Assembly: GCF_008365375.1 (NCBI RefSeq)
Contig: NZ_QOKW01000001.1
Coordinates: 434,001-498,000, forward strand
Direction: 5' to 3'
DNA from: Roseomonas genomospecies 6
Lineage (GTDB): Bacteria; Pseudomonadota; Alphaproteobacteria; Azospirillales; Azospirillaceae
Length of the DNA: 64,000 nt
Position 1 is the stretch's first letter. Each line of letters starts with the position of its first letter. A program made the position numbers and the translations under genes. This document shows, piece after piece, positions 45,705 through 54,538 of this stretch. Below the pieces are notes generated by a model. It searched no databases. It was not told where the DNA came from and saw only the letters and a program-made list of their open reading frames with translations.

Positions 45705-46480
45705 CCGCCGATCCTCAAGCCGGATGGTTGAAGGTGGTGGGTCTCGGCCCCGGCACCGAGGATTGGCTGACGCCGGAGGCCCGGCGCGATCTGGCGGAGG
45801 CGACGGACCTCGTCGGCTATTTCCCCTATGTGGACCGCGTGCCGCCGGGGCCACAGGTGCGCCACGCCTCCGACAACCGGGTGGAACTGGACCGCGCCCG
45901 CCACGCCCTGCAACTGGCGGCGGAGGGCCGCCGGGTGGCGGTGGTGTCCGGTGGCGACCCCGGAATTTTCGCCATGGCCGCCGCGCTGTTCGAGGCGCTG
46001 GACGATCCGGCAGCGCCCGCGGCGTGGCACCGCGTGCCGCTGTCGGTCGACCCCGGCATTTCCGCCATGCAGGCGGCGGCGGCGCGGGCCGGCGCCCCGT
46101 TGGGCCATGATTTCTGCGCCATCTCGCTGTCCGACAACCTGAAGCCGTGGGAGGTGGTGCTGAAGCGCCTGCGTCTGGCGGCGGAGGCGGATTTCGTGAT
46201 CGCGCTCTACAACCCGATCAGCCGCGCCCGCCCCTGGCAGCTCGGCGCCGCCTTCGACGCGCTGCGCGATCTCCGCTCCGCTGAGACGCCGGTGATCCTC
46301 GCCCGGGCGGTCGGGCGCCCCGACGAGGCGCTGACCGTCACGACCCTGGGCGCCGTGGACGCGGCGCAGGCGGACATGCGGACCTGCGTCATCATCGGCG
46401 CGTCCCACACCCGGCTGGTGCCGCGCGACGGTGCGCAGCCGTGGGTCTACACGCCGCGCAGCTATACGGTGCGGGGGTGA
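45701..46480 (+). CDS. cobJ: Precorrin-3B C17-methyltransferase CobJ
   Basis: 259 residues; the ATG at 45701 overlaps the cobI stop. Motifs LKVVGLGPGTEDWLTPEARR, VAVVSGGDPGIFAMAAALFE and VDPGISAMQAAAARAGAPLG, then FCAISLSDNLKPWEVVLKRL and DFVIALYNPISRARPWQL, are those of CobJ/CbiH, which methylates C-17 and contracts the ring. A palindromic repeat follows the gene, separating it from the convergent cobK. Confidence 0.95.
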   Translation: MTADPQAGWLKVVGLGPGTEDWLTPEARRDLAEATDLVGYFPYVDRVPPGPQVRHASDNRVELDRARHALQLAAEGRRVAVVSGGDPGIFAMAAALFEALDDPAAPAAWHRVPLSVDPGISAMQAAAARAGAPLGHDFCAISLSDNLKPWEVVLKRLRLAAEADFVIALYNPISRARPWQLGAAFDALRDLRSAETPVILARAVGRPDEALTVTTLGAVDAAQADMRTCVIIGASHTRLVPRDGAQPWVYTPRSYTVRG

Positions 46481-46497
46481 GGGCGTTGTCGAAACGG

Positions 46498-46583
46498 GCC
46501 CCCCTCCCGACCTCCCCCCACTTCGCGGGGGGAGGAGAAAAGCCCTCCCCCGCCGAAGGTGGGGGAGGGTTGGGTGGGGGCCA
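46498..46583. repeat. Palindromic repeat between cobJ and cobK
   Basis: GACCTCCCCCCACTTCGCGG with GGGGAGGAG, and CCCTCCCCCGCCGAAGGTGG with GGGAGGGTTGGGTGGGG, form the same double hairpin as at 34703-34795. It lies between two convergent genes and could terminate both. Confidence 0.9.
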
Positions 46584-46596
46584 GACTCAACAGCCT

Positions 46597-47331
46597 CTAC
46601 ACCCCCTCCAACCACGCCAACGCCGCCGCCGCGTCATGCACCTCCGCCACACCGTTGCCGGGCGGGCGCTCCACCATCACCACGGGAATGCCCCGGCAGC
46701 GTGCGGCCTCCAGCTTCGCTTCCGTCGCCGTGCCGCCGCTGTTCTTGCTGACGACGACGTCCACCCGATGCTCCTCCAGCAGGGCGCATTCCCCCTCCAG
46801 CGTGAAGGGACCGCGGTCGAGGATCAGACGGTAGTCCGGCAGCTTCGGCGCCGGTTCCGGCGGATCGACGGCGCGGATCAGGTAGCGCTTGTCCGGCACC
46901 GCCTCGAACGCCGTCACCTCCTGCCGACCGATGGTCAGGAAGACGCTCTTGCCGAGGGGGCGCAGCGCTTTCGCGGCTGCCTCCATGTCCGGCACGCCAA
47001 TCCAGCGGTCGGCCTCGCCCGGCACCCAGGGCTTGCGGGTCAGCACCAGCAACGGCACCCCCACCCGCGCGCAGGCCGCCGCGGCGTTGGCGGAAATCTG
47101 GTCCGCGAAGGGATGCGTGGCGTCCACCACCGCCTGGATGCCGCCCACCACGAGATGCGCCGCCAGCCCCTCCACCCCGCCGAAGCCGCCGATGCGGGTC
47201 GGCAGGGGCGGCAGGACCGGCTGCTTCGTGCGGCCGGCCAGCGACACCGCCGCGTCGATGCGCGGATGACCGCCGACCAGGCGGGCCAGCGCCGTGGCCT
47301 CGGTGGTGCCGCCCAGAATCAGCGCCTTCAT
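46597..47331 (-). CDS. cobK: Precorrin-6A reductase CobK
   Basis: 244 residues from the ATG at 47331 (GGGAGGACAAGC upstream). KALILGGTTEATALARLVGG is the NADPH-binding N-terminus. VVDATHPFADQISANAAAAC, GVPLLVLTRKPW and VVVSKNSGGTATEAKLEAAR are conserved CobK/CbiJ segments. It reduces precorrin-6A to precorrin-6B. It lies on the strand opposite to its pathway neighbours, between cobJ and cobL. Its start is only 24 bp from that of the divergent cobL. Confidence 0.94.
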   Translation of the reverse strand: MKALILGGTTEATALARLVGGHPRIDAAVSLAGRTKQPVLPPLPTRIGGFGGVEGLAAHLVVGGIQAVVDATHPFADQISANAAAACARVGVPLLVLTRKPWVPGEADRWIGVPDMEAAAKALRPLGKSVFLTIGRQEVTAFEAVPDKRYLIRAVDPPEPAPKLPDYRLILDRGPFTLEGECALLEEHRVDVVVSKNSGGTATEAKLEAARCRGIPVVMVERPPGNGVAEVHDAAAALAWLEGV

Positions 47332-47354
47332 GCTTGTCCTCCCTGGGGTGCGCC

Positions 47355-48593
47355 ATGAACAGCACAGCCAATAGCACAGGAGCGGGGCGCTGGCTGAGCG
47401 TCGTCGGCATCGGCGAGGACGGGTGGGACGGTCTGTCGCCCGCCGCCCGCGCGCTGGTGGAGGGGGCTGCCCTGCTGGCCGGCGGCGCCCGCCATCTGGC
47501 GCTGGTGCCGGAAAGAGCCGGACAGGAGCGGCTGCCCTGGCCCTCCCCCCTGTCGGACGCCTACCCCGCCCTGCTGGAACGGCGCGGACAGCGGGTCTGC
47601 GTGCTGGCGAGCGGCGACCCGTCCTGGTACGGCATCGGCGCCACCCTGTCGAAACTCGTTCCGGCCGAGGAATTTGCCATCCTTCCGGCTCCGTCATCCT
47701 TCAGCCTTGCCGCCGCCCGCATGGGCTGGCCATTGCAGGATTGCACTCCGCTGACCGTGCATGGCCGCCCGCTGGAGCTGGTCATTCCGCATGTGCAACC
47801 GGGCGCGCGGCTGCTGATCCTGTCCTGGGACGGAACGACGCCGACCAAGCTGGCGGCGCTGCTGACGGCGCGCGGCTTCGGCCCGTCGCGGATGACGGCG
47901 CTGGAATCCATGGGCGGGCCGCGTGAGCGCATCATCGCCGGCAGCGCGGAGGATTGGTCCGAAGAGCGCGTGGCCGACCTGAACACGCTGGCGGTGGAGT
48001 GCATTGCCGCCCCCGGCGCCCGCGCCCTGCCCCGCACGCCGGGTCTGCCCGACGACTGGTTCGAGCATGACGGCCAGATCACCAAGCGGGAAATCCGCGC
48101 CGTCACCCTGTCCTGGCTGGCCCCGCGCCGCGGCGAACTGCTGTGGGACGTCGGTGCCGGCTCCGGCTCCATCGGCGTGGAATGGATGCTGAGCGACCCG
48201 ACCAACCGCGCCATCGCCGTGGAACACAAGGCCGACCGCGCCGCCCGCATCCCCGCCAACGCCGCCGCCTTCGGCGTTCCCGGCCTGGAGCTGGTGCGCG
48301 GCAAGGCGCCGGAGGCTCTGAACGGCCTTCCCGCGCCGGATGCCGTGTTCATCGGCGGCGGGCTGACCAACGACGGCGTGCTGGACGCCTGCTGGTCGGC
48401 GCTGAAGCCCGGCGGGCGGATCGTTGCCAACGCCGTGACTCTGGAAAGCGAGGCCATGCTGATCGCCACGTACAAGCGGCTGGGCGGGCAGTTGTCGCAG
48501 ATCGCCGTCAGCCGCGCCGCCCCCATCGGCGGCTTCACCGGCTGGCGCCCGCTGATGCCGGTCACGCTGTGGCTGGCGGAGAAGCCGTTGTGA
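47355..48593 (+). CDS. cobL: Precorrin-6Y C5,15-methyltransferase (decarboxylating) CobL
   Basis: 412 residues, a natural fusion of CbiE and CbiT. The N-terminal CbiE part has LSVVGIGEDGWDGLSPAARA, VCVLASGDPSWYGIGATL and LPAPSSFSLAAARMGWPLQD. The C-terminal CbiT part starts at TKREIRAVTLSWLAPRRGEL and carries the SAM motif LLWDVGAGSGSIGVEWML, then FIGGGLTNDGVLDACW. It methylates C-5 and C-15 of precorrin-6B and removes the acetate carboxyl. Overlaps cobE by 4 bp (GTGA). Confidence 0.95.
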   Translation: MNSTANSTGAGRWLSVVGIGEDGWDGLSPAARALVEGAALLAGGARHLALVPERAGQERLPWPSPLSDAYPALLERRGQRVCVLASGDPSWYGIGATLSKLVPAEEFAILPAPSSFSLAAARMGWPLQDCTPLTVHGRPLELVIPHVQPGARLLILSWDGTTPTKLAALLTARGFGPSRMTALESMGGPRERIIAGSAEDWSEERVADLNTLAVECIAAPGARALPRTPGLPDDWFEHDGQITKREIRAVTLSWLAPRRGELLWDVGAGSGSIGVEWMLSDPTNRAIAVEHKADRAARIPANAAAFGVPGLELVRGKAPEALNGLPAPDAVFIGGGLTNDGVLDACWSALKPGGRIVANAVTLESEAMLIATYKRLGGQLSQIAVSRAAPIGGFTGWRPLMPVTLWLAEKPL

Positions 48594-49000
48594 CGGTGGA
48601 TCGCATCATTGCGGCGGGCATCGGTTGCCGGGTGGGCTGTTCCGGTGAGGAGATCGCCCGGCTGGTCCGCGCCGCCTTCGAGGAAGCCACGCTGGACGAG
48701 GCCGCGCGCCGCGCCGTGCGATTGGCGGCCCCGATGCGCAAGCGGGACGAGGCCGGCGTGGCGGAGGCGGCGCGGCTGCTCGCCCTGCCCCTTCAATTTG
48801 TTGACGATTCGGCGTTGGCGGCGGTTCAGGACCGGGTACGGACCCGCTCCGCCCGCGTCGAAGCGGCGGTGGGCGTCGCCTCGGTCGCGGAGGCCGCCGC
48901 TCTGGCCGCCGCCGGGCCGGGCTCCGCCCTTCTGCTGCCGCGCCGTTCCACCCCGCGCGCCACCTGCGCGCTTGCGATTTCCGAAGGCATTTCCGCATGA
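48590..49000 (+). CDS. cobE: Cobalamin biosynthesis protein CobE
   Basis: 136 residues from the GTG at 48590 that overlaps the cobL stop. [20 protein letters not shown] is the start typical of the CobE/CbiG C-terminal domain family, and later [13 protein letters not shown] and [20 protein letters not shown] fit. CobE's exact role in the aerobic pathway is not fully settled; it is needed for cobalamin formation and may be linked to the acetyl-group removal or precorrin hand-over. Its end overlaps cobM by 4 bp. Confidence 0.88.
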   Translation: MTVDRIIAAGIGCRVGCSGEEIARLVRAAFEEATLDEAARRAVRLAAPMRKRDEAGVAEAARLLALPLQFVDDSALAAVQDRVRTRSARVEAAVGVASVAEAAALAAAGPGSALLLPRRSTPRATCALAISEGISA

Positions 49001-49758
49001 CCGTGCATTTCATCGGCGCCGGACCGGGCGCGCCCGACTTGTTGACCCTGCGCGGGCGCGACCTGATCGCGTCCTGCCCGGTCTGCCTCTACGCCGGGTC
49101 GCTGGTGCCCAGGGAGATCATTGCCCACGCTCCGCCGGGTGCCAGGATCGTGGACACCGCCCCCATGACGCTCGACCAGATCGTCGCCGAGTTCAAGGCG
49201 GCGCACGAGGCCGGGCAGGACGTGGCGCGGCTGCACTCCGGCGACCTGTCGGTCTACAGCGCGCTCGGCGAGCAGACGCGGGCGCTGCGGGAACTGGGCA
49301 TCCCCTACGACATCACGCCGGGCGTGCCGGCCTTCGCGGCGGCATCCGCCGCGCTGGGGCGGGAACTGACCCTGCCGGAGGTCAGCCAGACGCTGATCCT
49401 GACACGGACGGAGGGTCGGGCCTCGGCCATGCCGGCCAACGAGACGCTGGAGGTGCTGGGGCGGTCGGGCGCCACACTGGCCATCCACCTGTCGATCCAC
49501 GTCATCGACCGGGTGGCGGAGCGGCTGACCCCACTCTACGGCGCGGAATGCCCGGCGGCGGTGGTCTACCGGGCGACCTGGCCCGACGAACGGGTGCTGC
49601 GCGGCACGCTGGCCGACATCGCCGCCAAGGTGGCGGACTCGCCGATGGAGCGCACCGCCCTGATCCTGGTCGGCCCGGCGCTGGGGGTGGAGGATTTCCG
49701 GTGCAGCGCGCTCTACGATGGGTCTCATGTGCGCCGCTACCGGGGGCTGGGGGAGTGA
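48997..49758 (+). CDS. cobM: Precorrin-4 C11-methyltransferase CobM
   Basis: 253 residues; the ATG at 48997 overlaps the cobE stop. [20 protein letters not shown] is the conserved start, followed by [37 protein letters not shown] and [20 protein letters not shown]. It methylates C-11 of precorrin-4 to give precorrin-5. It ends 5 bp from the convergent cbiD stop. Confidence 0.95.
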   Translation: MTVHFIGAGPGAPDLLTLRGRDLIASCPVCLYAGSLVPREIIAHAPPGARIVDTAPMTLDQIVAEFKAAHEAGQDVARLHSGDLSVYSALGEQTRALRELGIPYDITPGVPAFAAASAALGRELTLPEVSQTLILTRTEGRASAMPANETLEVLGRSGATLAIHLSIHVIDRVAERLTPLYGAECPAAVVYRATWPDERVLRGTLADIAAKVADSPMERTALILVGPALGVEDFRCSALYDGSHVRRYRGLGE

Positions 49759-49763
49759 AGCGT

Positions 49764-50915
49764 TTAGGGTCCAGCCCACCCGGACGCGCCCACGATGTTG
49801 CCCTGGCGGTCGGTGACCAGCACCTCCACCGCCACGGGGGCGCCGTCCAGCGTCTCCAGCGCCGTGCGCTGGGCCAGCACCGCCACGCGGTCGGCCAGCG
49901 GCAGACCCGACTCCCTGGCGATGGTCAGCACATGCGCCGCGGTGTTGGCGGTGCGGGCTTCGGCCACGCGGTTCGGGGCGGCGCCCAGCTCGGCCATGCG
50001 GTCGGCCAGCCAGTCGAGATCGACGCTGCCGCGCTTGGAATGCAGATCGAGCAGACCACGCGCCAGCTTGCCGAACTTGGCGAAGCCGCCGCACAGGGTC
50101 AGGCGCGGGATCGGGTGGCGCCGCAGGTACTTCAGCGTGCCGCCCGCGAAATCGCCCATGTCGAGCAGCGCGTGCTCGGGCAGGCCGTAGCGCGCGACGA
50201 CCGCCTTTTCCGACGTGTCGCCGGTGCAGGCCGCGACATGCGTCAGCCCCGCCGCCCGCGCCACATCGACGCCGCGCTGGATCGAGGCGATCCAGGCCGC
50301 GCAGGAATAGGGCACGACGATCCCCGTCGTCCCCAGGATCGACAGGCCGCCGAGGATGCCCAGCCGTGGGTTCATGGTGCGGCGGGCCAGCGCCTCCCCG
50401 TTGTCCACGGAGACTTCGACCACCACATCGGGAGCCTCGCCGGACAGCGCGGCGGCTTCCTCGACCGCCCGGCGGATCATGGCGCGGGGCACCGGGTTGA
50501 TGGCGGGCTCGCCGACCGGGACCGGCAGGCCGGGGCGGGTCACCGTCCCCACCCCCTCGCCCGCCCGGAAGACGACGCCTTGGCCGGGCTCGGCGCGGCT
50601 GACGCGGGCGCGGATCAGCGCGCCGTGGGTGACGTCCGGGTCGTCGCCCGCGTCCTTCACCACGCCCGCCGCCGCCCAACCGTCGCCGCGCTCCGCCCAG
50701 GCGAGCGCGAAGGCTGGCGTCTGGCCGCCGGGCAGGGTTACCGTAACCGGGTCGGGAAAGTCGCCGGAGAACAGCGCCCCGCAGGCCGCCCGCGCGGCGG
50801 CGGTGGCGCAGGTGCCCGTCGTCCAGCCCCGCCGCAGCGCCTTGCCGTCGCCGTGCTCCACACCGCCTTCCACCCCGCCTTCCACACTGTCTTCCGTCGC
50901 TGAGTGCTCGTCCAT
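49764..50915 (-). CDS. cbiD: Cobalt-precorrin-5B C1-methyltransferase CbiD
   Basis: 383 residues from the ATG at 50915; GTG codons at residues 11, 15 and 19, each after GGAAGGCGG-like sequence, are possible real starts. RRGWTTGTCATAAARAACGA is the CbiD signature. VSVDNGEALARRTMNPRLGI, GGLSILGTTGIVVPYSCAAW and LTLCGGFAKFGKLARGLLDL also match. CbiD performs the C1 methylation in the anaerobic pathway, where aerobic organisms usually use CobF. No cobF is seen here although CobG, CobN and other aerobic-route genes are, so CbiD probably fills that step. Opposite strand to its neighbours; its start overlaps that of cobA. Confidence 0.93.
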   Translation of the reverse strand: MDEHSATEDSVEGGVEGGVEHGDGKALRRGWTTGTCATAAARAACGALFSGDFPDPVTVTLPGGQTPAFALAWAERGDGWAAAGVVKDAGDDPDVTHGALIRARVSRAEPGQGVVFRAGEGVGTVTRPGLPVPVGEPAINPVPRAMIRRAVEEAAALSGEAPDVVVEVSVDNGEALARRTMNPRLGILGGLSILGTTGIVVPYSCAAWIASIQRGVDVARAAGLTHVAACTGDTSEKAVVARYGLPEHALLDMGDFAGGTLKYLRRHPIPRLTLCGGFAKFGKLARGLLDLHSKRGSVDLDWLADRMAELGAAPNRVAEARTANTAAHVLTIARESGLPLADRVAVLAQRTALETLDGAPVAVEVLVTDRQGNIVGASGWAGP

Positions 50916-51720
50916 GACCGCAGAGCCGTCGCCCGACTCCCTTTCTCTTCCTCTGGAACTGGCCGACTTCCGGCCCGGCAGCGTGTGGCTGGCCGGGGCC
51001 GGTCCCGGCGATCCCGGCCTGCTGACCCTGCTGGCCCTGCAAGGTCTAAGGCAAGCCGACGTGATCGTCCACGACGCGCTGGTCGGTGAACGGATCATGG
51101 CGCTGGCGGCACCCTCGGCAAGGCTGGAGTTCGCGGGAAAGCGCGGCGGGCGGCCCTCCGCGCATCAGGACGACATCACCAACCGCCTGATCGAGCTGGC
51201 GCGCGAGGGGTACCGCGTGCTGCGGCTGAAGGGCGGCGACCCCTTCGTCTTCGGGCGCGGCGGGGAGGAGGCGCAGGCGCTGGCCGAGCAGGGCATCCCC
51301 TTCCGCATCATTCCCGGCATCACGGCGGGCATCGCCGGCCCGGCCTACGCCGGCATCCCGGCCACCCACCGCACGGCCAACCAGGCGGTGATCCTGGCGA
51401 CCGGCCATTCTTGCGCGGGCGGGCCGGACTGGAAGGCGCTGGCCGCGACCGGCGCGCCGCTGATTCTCTACATGGCCTGGAAGGGTCTGCCCGGAATCGC
51501 CGCGGCGCTGATGGAGGGCGGGTTGCCCGCCGACACGCCGGTCGGGGTGGTGACCGACGCGACGACCGAGCGGCAGCGCGTTCTGGTCACGTCGCTCGGC
51601 ACCTGCGTCGCCGATCTGGAGGCAAGCGGGCTGGAGCCGCCGGCCATCATCGTGATCGGCGAGGTGGTGCGGCTGCGCCCCGTTCTGGAATGGCTGCCGA
51701 AGGAGGCGATTCATGGCTGA
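50914..51720 (+). CDS. cobA: Uroporphyrinogen-III C-methyltransferase CobA
   Basis: 268 residues. It makes precorrin-2 from uroporphyrinogen III, the entry step for both cobalamin and sirohaem. PGSVWLAGAGPGDPGLLTLL, ADVIVHDALVGERIMALA, EGYRVLRLKGGDPFVFGRGG, GITAGIAGPAYAGIPATHRT and IVIGEVVRLRPVLEW are conserved. There is no CysG dehydrogenase/ferrochelatase part. The ATG at 50914 overlaps the minus-strand cbiD ATG in one CATG; the 30-residue N-terminal extension before the methylase domain means a later start is possible. Overlaps cobB by 8 bp. Confidence 0.94.
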   Translation: MTAEPSPDSLSLPLELADFRPGSVWLAGAGPGDPGLLTLLALQGLRQADVIVHDALVGERIMALAAPSARLEFAGKRGGRPSAHQDDITNRLIELAREGYRVLRLKGGDPFVFGRGGEEAQALAEQGIPFRIIPGITAGIAGPAYAGIPATHRTANQAVILATGHSCAGGPDWKALAATGAPLILYMAWKGLPGIAAALMEGGLPADTPVGVVTDATTERQRVLVTSLGTCVADLEASGLEPPAIIVIGEVVRLRPVLEWLPKEAIHG

Positions 51721-53074
51721 GGCTGAAGCGGCTGAGGCGGCACCGCGCGGGCTGATCGTGGGGGCGCCGGCGTCCGGCACCGGCAAGACCACCGTCACGC
51801 TGGGGCTGCTGGTGGCGCTGAAGGCGCGCGGCCTGCGCGTCGGCGCGGTGAAGGCGGGGCCGGACTACATCGACCCGGCCTTCCATCAGGCGGCGACCGG
51901 GCGGCCCAGCGTCAACCTCGACAATTGGGCGATGGGGCCGGACCTGCTGGACTCGCTGGCCCGCCGCGCCGGGGAGGGCACCGACCTGCTGGTCTGCGAG
52001 GCCCTGATGGGCCTGTTCGACGGGGTGGCCGGCGTCGGGGCGACCGGCACCGGAGCCACCTCCGAACTGGCCGCCCGCACCGGCTGGCCGGTGATCCTGG
52101 TGGTGAACGCCAAGGGCCAGTCGCAATCCGCCGCCGCCCTGGTGAAGGGATTCGCCACCTACCGGGAGGATGTGCGGATCGGCGGGGTGATCCTGAACAA
52201 CATCGCCAGCCCGCGCCACCTCGCCCTGGCCGGCGGCGCCATCGAGGCGCTGGGCATTCCCGTCCTCGGCTCCCTGCCCCGCACCCCCGACGTGATCCTT
52301 CCCGAACGCCATCTCGGCCTGATCCAGGCGGAGGAGACGGCGGACCTTCAGGAACGTCTGGCCGCTCTGGGCCGCTTCATCGCGCAGCATGTCGACCTCG
52401 ACCGGGTGACGGCGCTCGCCGCACCGTCCCGCGCGCCGGAGGGGCGCTTCGCACCCGCTTTGCCGCCGCTCGCCCTTCCGCCGCTGGGCCAGCGCATCGC
52501 CATCGCGCGGGACGCCGCCTTCACATTCGTCTACCCGCACCTGTTGGAGGGCTGGCGCGCGGCGGGCGCGGAGATCATGCACTTCTCTCCGTTGGCGGAC
52601 GAGGCGCCGCCGGATGACGCCGACGCCGTCTATCTGCCCGGCGGCTATCCGGAACTGCACGCCGGGCGCCTCGCCGCCGCCGGATGCTTCCGCGAGGGCA
52701 TGCACCGGGCCGCCGCCCTCGGGCGCGCGATCTACGGCGAGTGCGGCGGTTACATGGCGCTGGGCGAGTCGCTGGAGGATGCGGCGGGCACGACCCACCC
52801 GATGCTGGGGCTGCTGGGGGTGCAAACCTCCTTCGCGAAGCGGAAGCTGCATCTGGGCTACCGCCGCGCCGTCCTGCTGGCCGACACGCCGCTGGGCCGG
52901 GCGGGCACGGCGCTGCGCGGGCACGAGTTCCACTACGCCTCGATCCTGGACCGGGGAACGGACGAGCCTCTGGTCACCGCAACGGCGGCGGACGGGTCCG
53001 ACCTCGGGCCCCTCGGCGGGCGGCGGGGCGGCGTCTTCGCCTCCTTCTTCCATGTGATCGCGGCGGACTCATGA
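51713..53074 (+). CDS. cobB: Hydrogenobyrinic acid a,c-diamide synthase CobB
   Basis: 453 residues. The N-terminal CbiA ATPase domain has RGLIVGAPASGTGKTTVTLG, GAVKAGPDYIDPAFHQAATG and LMGLFDGVAGVGATGTGATS. The C-terminal triad glutamine amidotransferase has DAVYLPGGYPELHAGRLAAA and the catalytic Cys in IYGECGGYMALGESLEDAAG, followed by GLLGVQTSFAKRKLHLGYR. It amidates carboxylates a and c using ATP and glutamine, making the CobN substrate. The ATG at 51713 overlaps cobA; the end overlaps bluB by 4 bp. Confidence 0.95.
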   Translation: MAEAEAAEAAPRGLIVGAPASGTGKTTVTLGLLVALKARGLRVGAVKAGPDYIDPAFHQAATGRPSVNLDNWAMGPDLLDSLARRAGEGTDLLVCEALMGLFDGVAGVGATGTGATSELAARTGWPVILVVNAKGQSQSAAALVKGFATYREDVRIGGVILNNIASPRHLALAGGAIEALGIPVLGSLPRTPDVILPERHLGLIQAEETADLQERLAALGRFIAQHVDLDRVTALAAPSRAPEGRFAPALPPLALPPLGQRIAIARDAAFTFVYPHLLEGWRAAGAEIMHFSPLADEAPPDDADAVYLPGGYPELHAGRLAAAGCFREGMHRAAALGRAIYGECGGYMALGESLEDAAGTTHPMLGLLGVQTSFAKRKLHLGYRRAVLLADTPLGRAGTALRGHEFHYASILDRGTDEPLVTATAADGSDLGPLGGRRGGVFASFFHVIAADS

Positions 53075-53730
53075 GCGATCACGCCTTCACGCCGGAGGAG
53101 CGGGACGCGCTCTACAAGGCGATCTTCTCCCGCCGCGACGTGCGCGGGCAGTTCGCTCCCGACCCGGTCCCGGAGGAGGTGCTGACCCGCGTTCTGACCG
53201 CCGCGCACCACGCGCCCTCCGTGGGCTTCATGCAGCCCTGGAACTTCATCGTCGTCCAGGACCCGACGGTGAAGGCGCAGGTCCACGCCGACTTCTCCCA
53301 GGCCAACAAGGAAGCCGCCGCCCTCTTCACCGGAGAACGCAAGGCGCTCTACAGCCGCCTGAAGCTGGAGGGCATCCGGGAGGCGCCGGTCAACCTGTGC
53401 ATCACCTGCGACCGGGAGCGCTCCGGCCCGGTGGTGCTGGGGCGGACGCACATCCCGACCATGGACCTCTATTCCTGCGTCTGCGCGGTGCAGAACCTCT
53501 GGCTGGCGGCGCGGGCGGAGGGGCTGGGCGTCGGCTGGGTCAGCATCCTGCACGAGGACAAGCTGCGCGACGCGCTGGGCATTCCGGAGCGGATCGTCCC
53601 CGTGGCCTATCTGTGCATCGGCTACGTCTCGCACTTCCACGAGACGCCGGAACTGGAGAAAGCCGGCTGGCGAAACCGGCTTCCCCTGGAGGACCTCGTC
53701 TTCCGCGACCGTTGGGGCGGGAAGGCGTAG
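53071..53730 (+). CDS. bluB: 5,6-Dimethylbenzimidazole synthase BluB
   Basis: 219 residues in the nitroreductase/flavin-destructase fold. FSRRDVRGQFAPDPVPEEVL, AAHHAPSVGFMQPWNFIVVQ and GLGVGWVSILHEDKLRDALG then YLCIGYVSHFHETPELE are BluB hallmarks. It fragments FMNH2 with O2 to form the lower ligand of cobalamin. Last gene of the cob cluster; the ATG at 53071 overlaps the cobB stop. The O2-dependence fits the aerobic route. Confidence 0.95.
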   Translation: MSDHAFTPEERDALYKAIFSRRDVRGQFAPDPVPEEVLTRVLTAAHHAPSVGFMQPWNFIVVQDPTVKAQVHADFSQANKEAAALFTGERKALYSRLKLEGIREAPVNLCITCDRERSGPVVLGRTHIPTMDLYSCVCAVQNLWLAARAEGLGVGWVSILHEDKLRDALGIPERIVPVAYLCIGYVSHFHETPELEKAGWRNRLPLEDLVFRDRWGGKA

Positions 53731-53739
53731 ACGCCGCCG

Positions 53740-54453
53740 TCAGGCCCCGAAGCCGCCGTCGATGGTCTGGAACGAGCCGGTGATCATCGCGCCGTGCGGA
53801 CCGGCGATGAAGGCGGTCAGTTCGGCGACTTCGCTGGCGTGGGCGTAGCGCTTGATGGCCATGAAGCCGCGCATGGCCTCGGCCATCGGGCCGTCGGCGG
53901 GGTTCATGTCGCTGTCGGTCGGCCCCGGCTGGATGGCGTTGACGGTAATCCCGCGATCGCCGAAGTCGCGCGCCAGCCCGCGCACCATGCCCTGGACCGC
54001 CGATTTGGTGAGCGCGTAGGCCGCCCCGCCCGCGAAGGGCATCCGGTCGCCGTTGACCGACCCGATGACGATGATGCGCCCCGGTCCCGTCATGTGGCGC
54101 GCCGCCTCGACCGCGGCGTGATAGGGGGCGCGCACGTTGACGTCGATCATGCGGTCCACCGCGTCGGGGTCGAGGGTCAGCGGATCGCCGATGATTCCGA
54201 TCCCGGCGTTGACCACCAGCACGTCCAGCGCGCCCCGTCCGGCCACCGTGGCGACCAGCGCGTCGCGGTCGGCGCTGTCGGTGCGGATCGCCTCCGCCCC
54301 GGTTTCGGCGGCCAGCGCGGCGGCGGCCTCCGCCGATCCGGCGTAGGTGAAGGCGACCCGCCCACCGCCCGCCGCGAAGCGCTGGACGATGGCCTTGCCG
54401 ATGCCCCGGCTTCCACCCAGCACCAGAATCTTCTTGCCCGTAAAGTCGGTCAT
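53740..54453 (-). CDS. Short-chain dehydrogenase/reductase
   Basis: 237 residues; AAGGAACCGG precedes the ATG at 54453. NAD(P)-binding motif KILVLGGSRGIGKAIVQRFA, VNAGIGIIGDPL and the catalytic pair in GGAAYALTKSAVQGMVRGLA. A C-terminal ITGSFQTIDGGFGA closes the fold as in classical SDRs. It is divergent from a TetR repressor gene, with matching operators on each side, so it is most likely induced by the compound or stress the TetR senses. Substrate unknown. Confidence 0.88.
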   Translation of the reverse strand: MTDFTGKKILVLGGSRGIGKAIVQRFAAGGGRVAFTYAGSAEAAAALAAETGAEAIRTDSADRDALVATVAGRGALDVLVVNAGIGIIGDPLTLDPDAVDRMIDVNVRAPYHAAVEAARHMTGPGRIIVIGSVNGDRMPFAGGAAYALTKSAVQGMVRGLARDFGDRGITVNAIQPGPTDSDMNPADGPMAEAMRGFMAIKRYAHASEVAELTAFIAGPHGAMITGSFQTIDGGFGA

Positions 54454-54472
54454 GACCGGTTCCTTGAATTAA

Positions 54473-54488
54473 TGTAGTGGTCACTATA
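54473..54488. promoter_or_regulatory. Operator for the divergent SDR/tetR pair, copy 1
   Basis: TGTAGTGGTCACTATA contains perfect TAGTG/CACTA arms. It is centred 28 bp from the SDR start and lies in its promoter region. The second copy at 54523 matches at 14 of 16 positions on the opposite strand. Confidence 0.6.
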
Positions 54489-54522
54489 TAAAATCAGGGC
54501 AGAGCATTGCGCAAGGGATTTT

Positions 54523-54538
54523 TATAGTGACTGCTACA
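54523..54538. promoter_or_regulatory. Operator for the divergent SDR/tetR pair, copy 2
   Basis: TATAGTGACTGCTACA reads TGTAGCAGTCACTATA on the minus strand, differing from copy 1 at two positions. It covers the GTG start codon of the tetR gene, which would allow the repressor to block its own expression. Confidence 0.6.
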
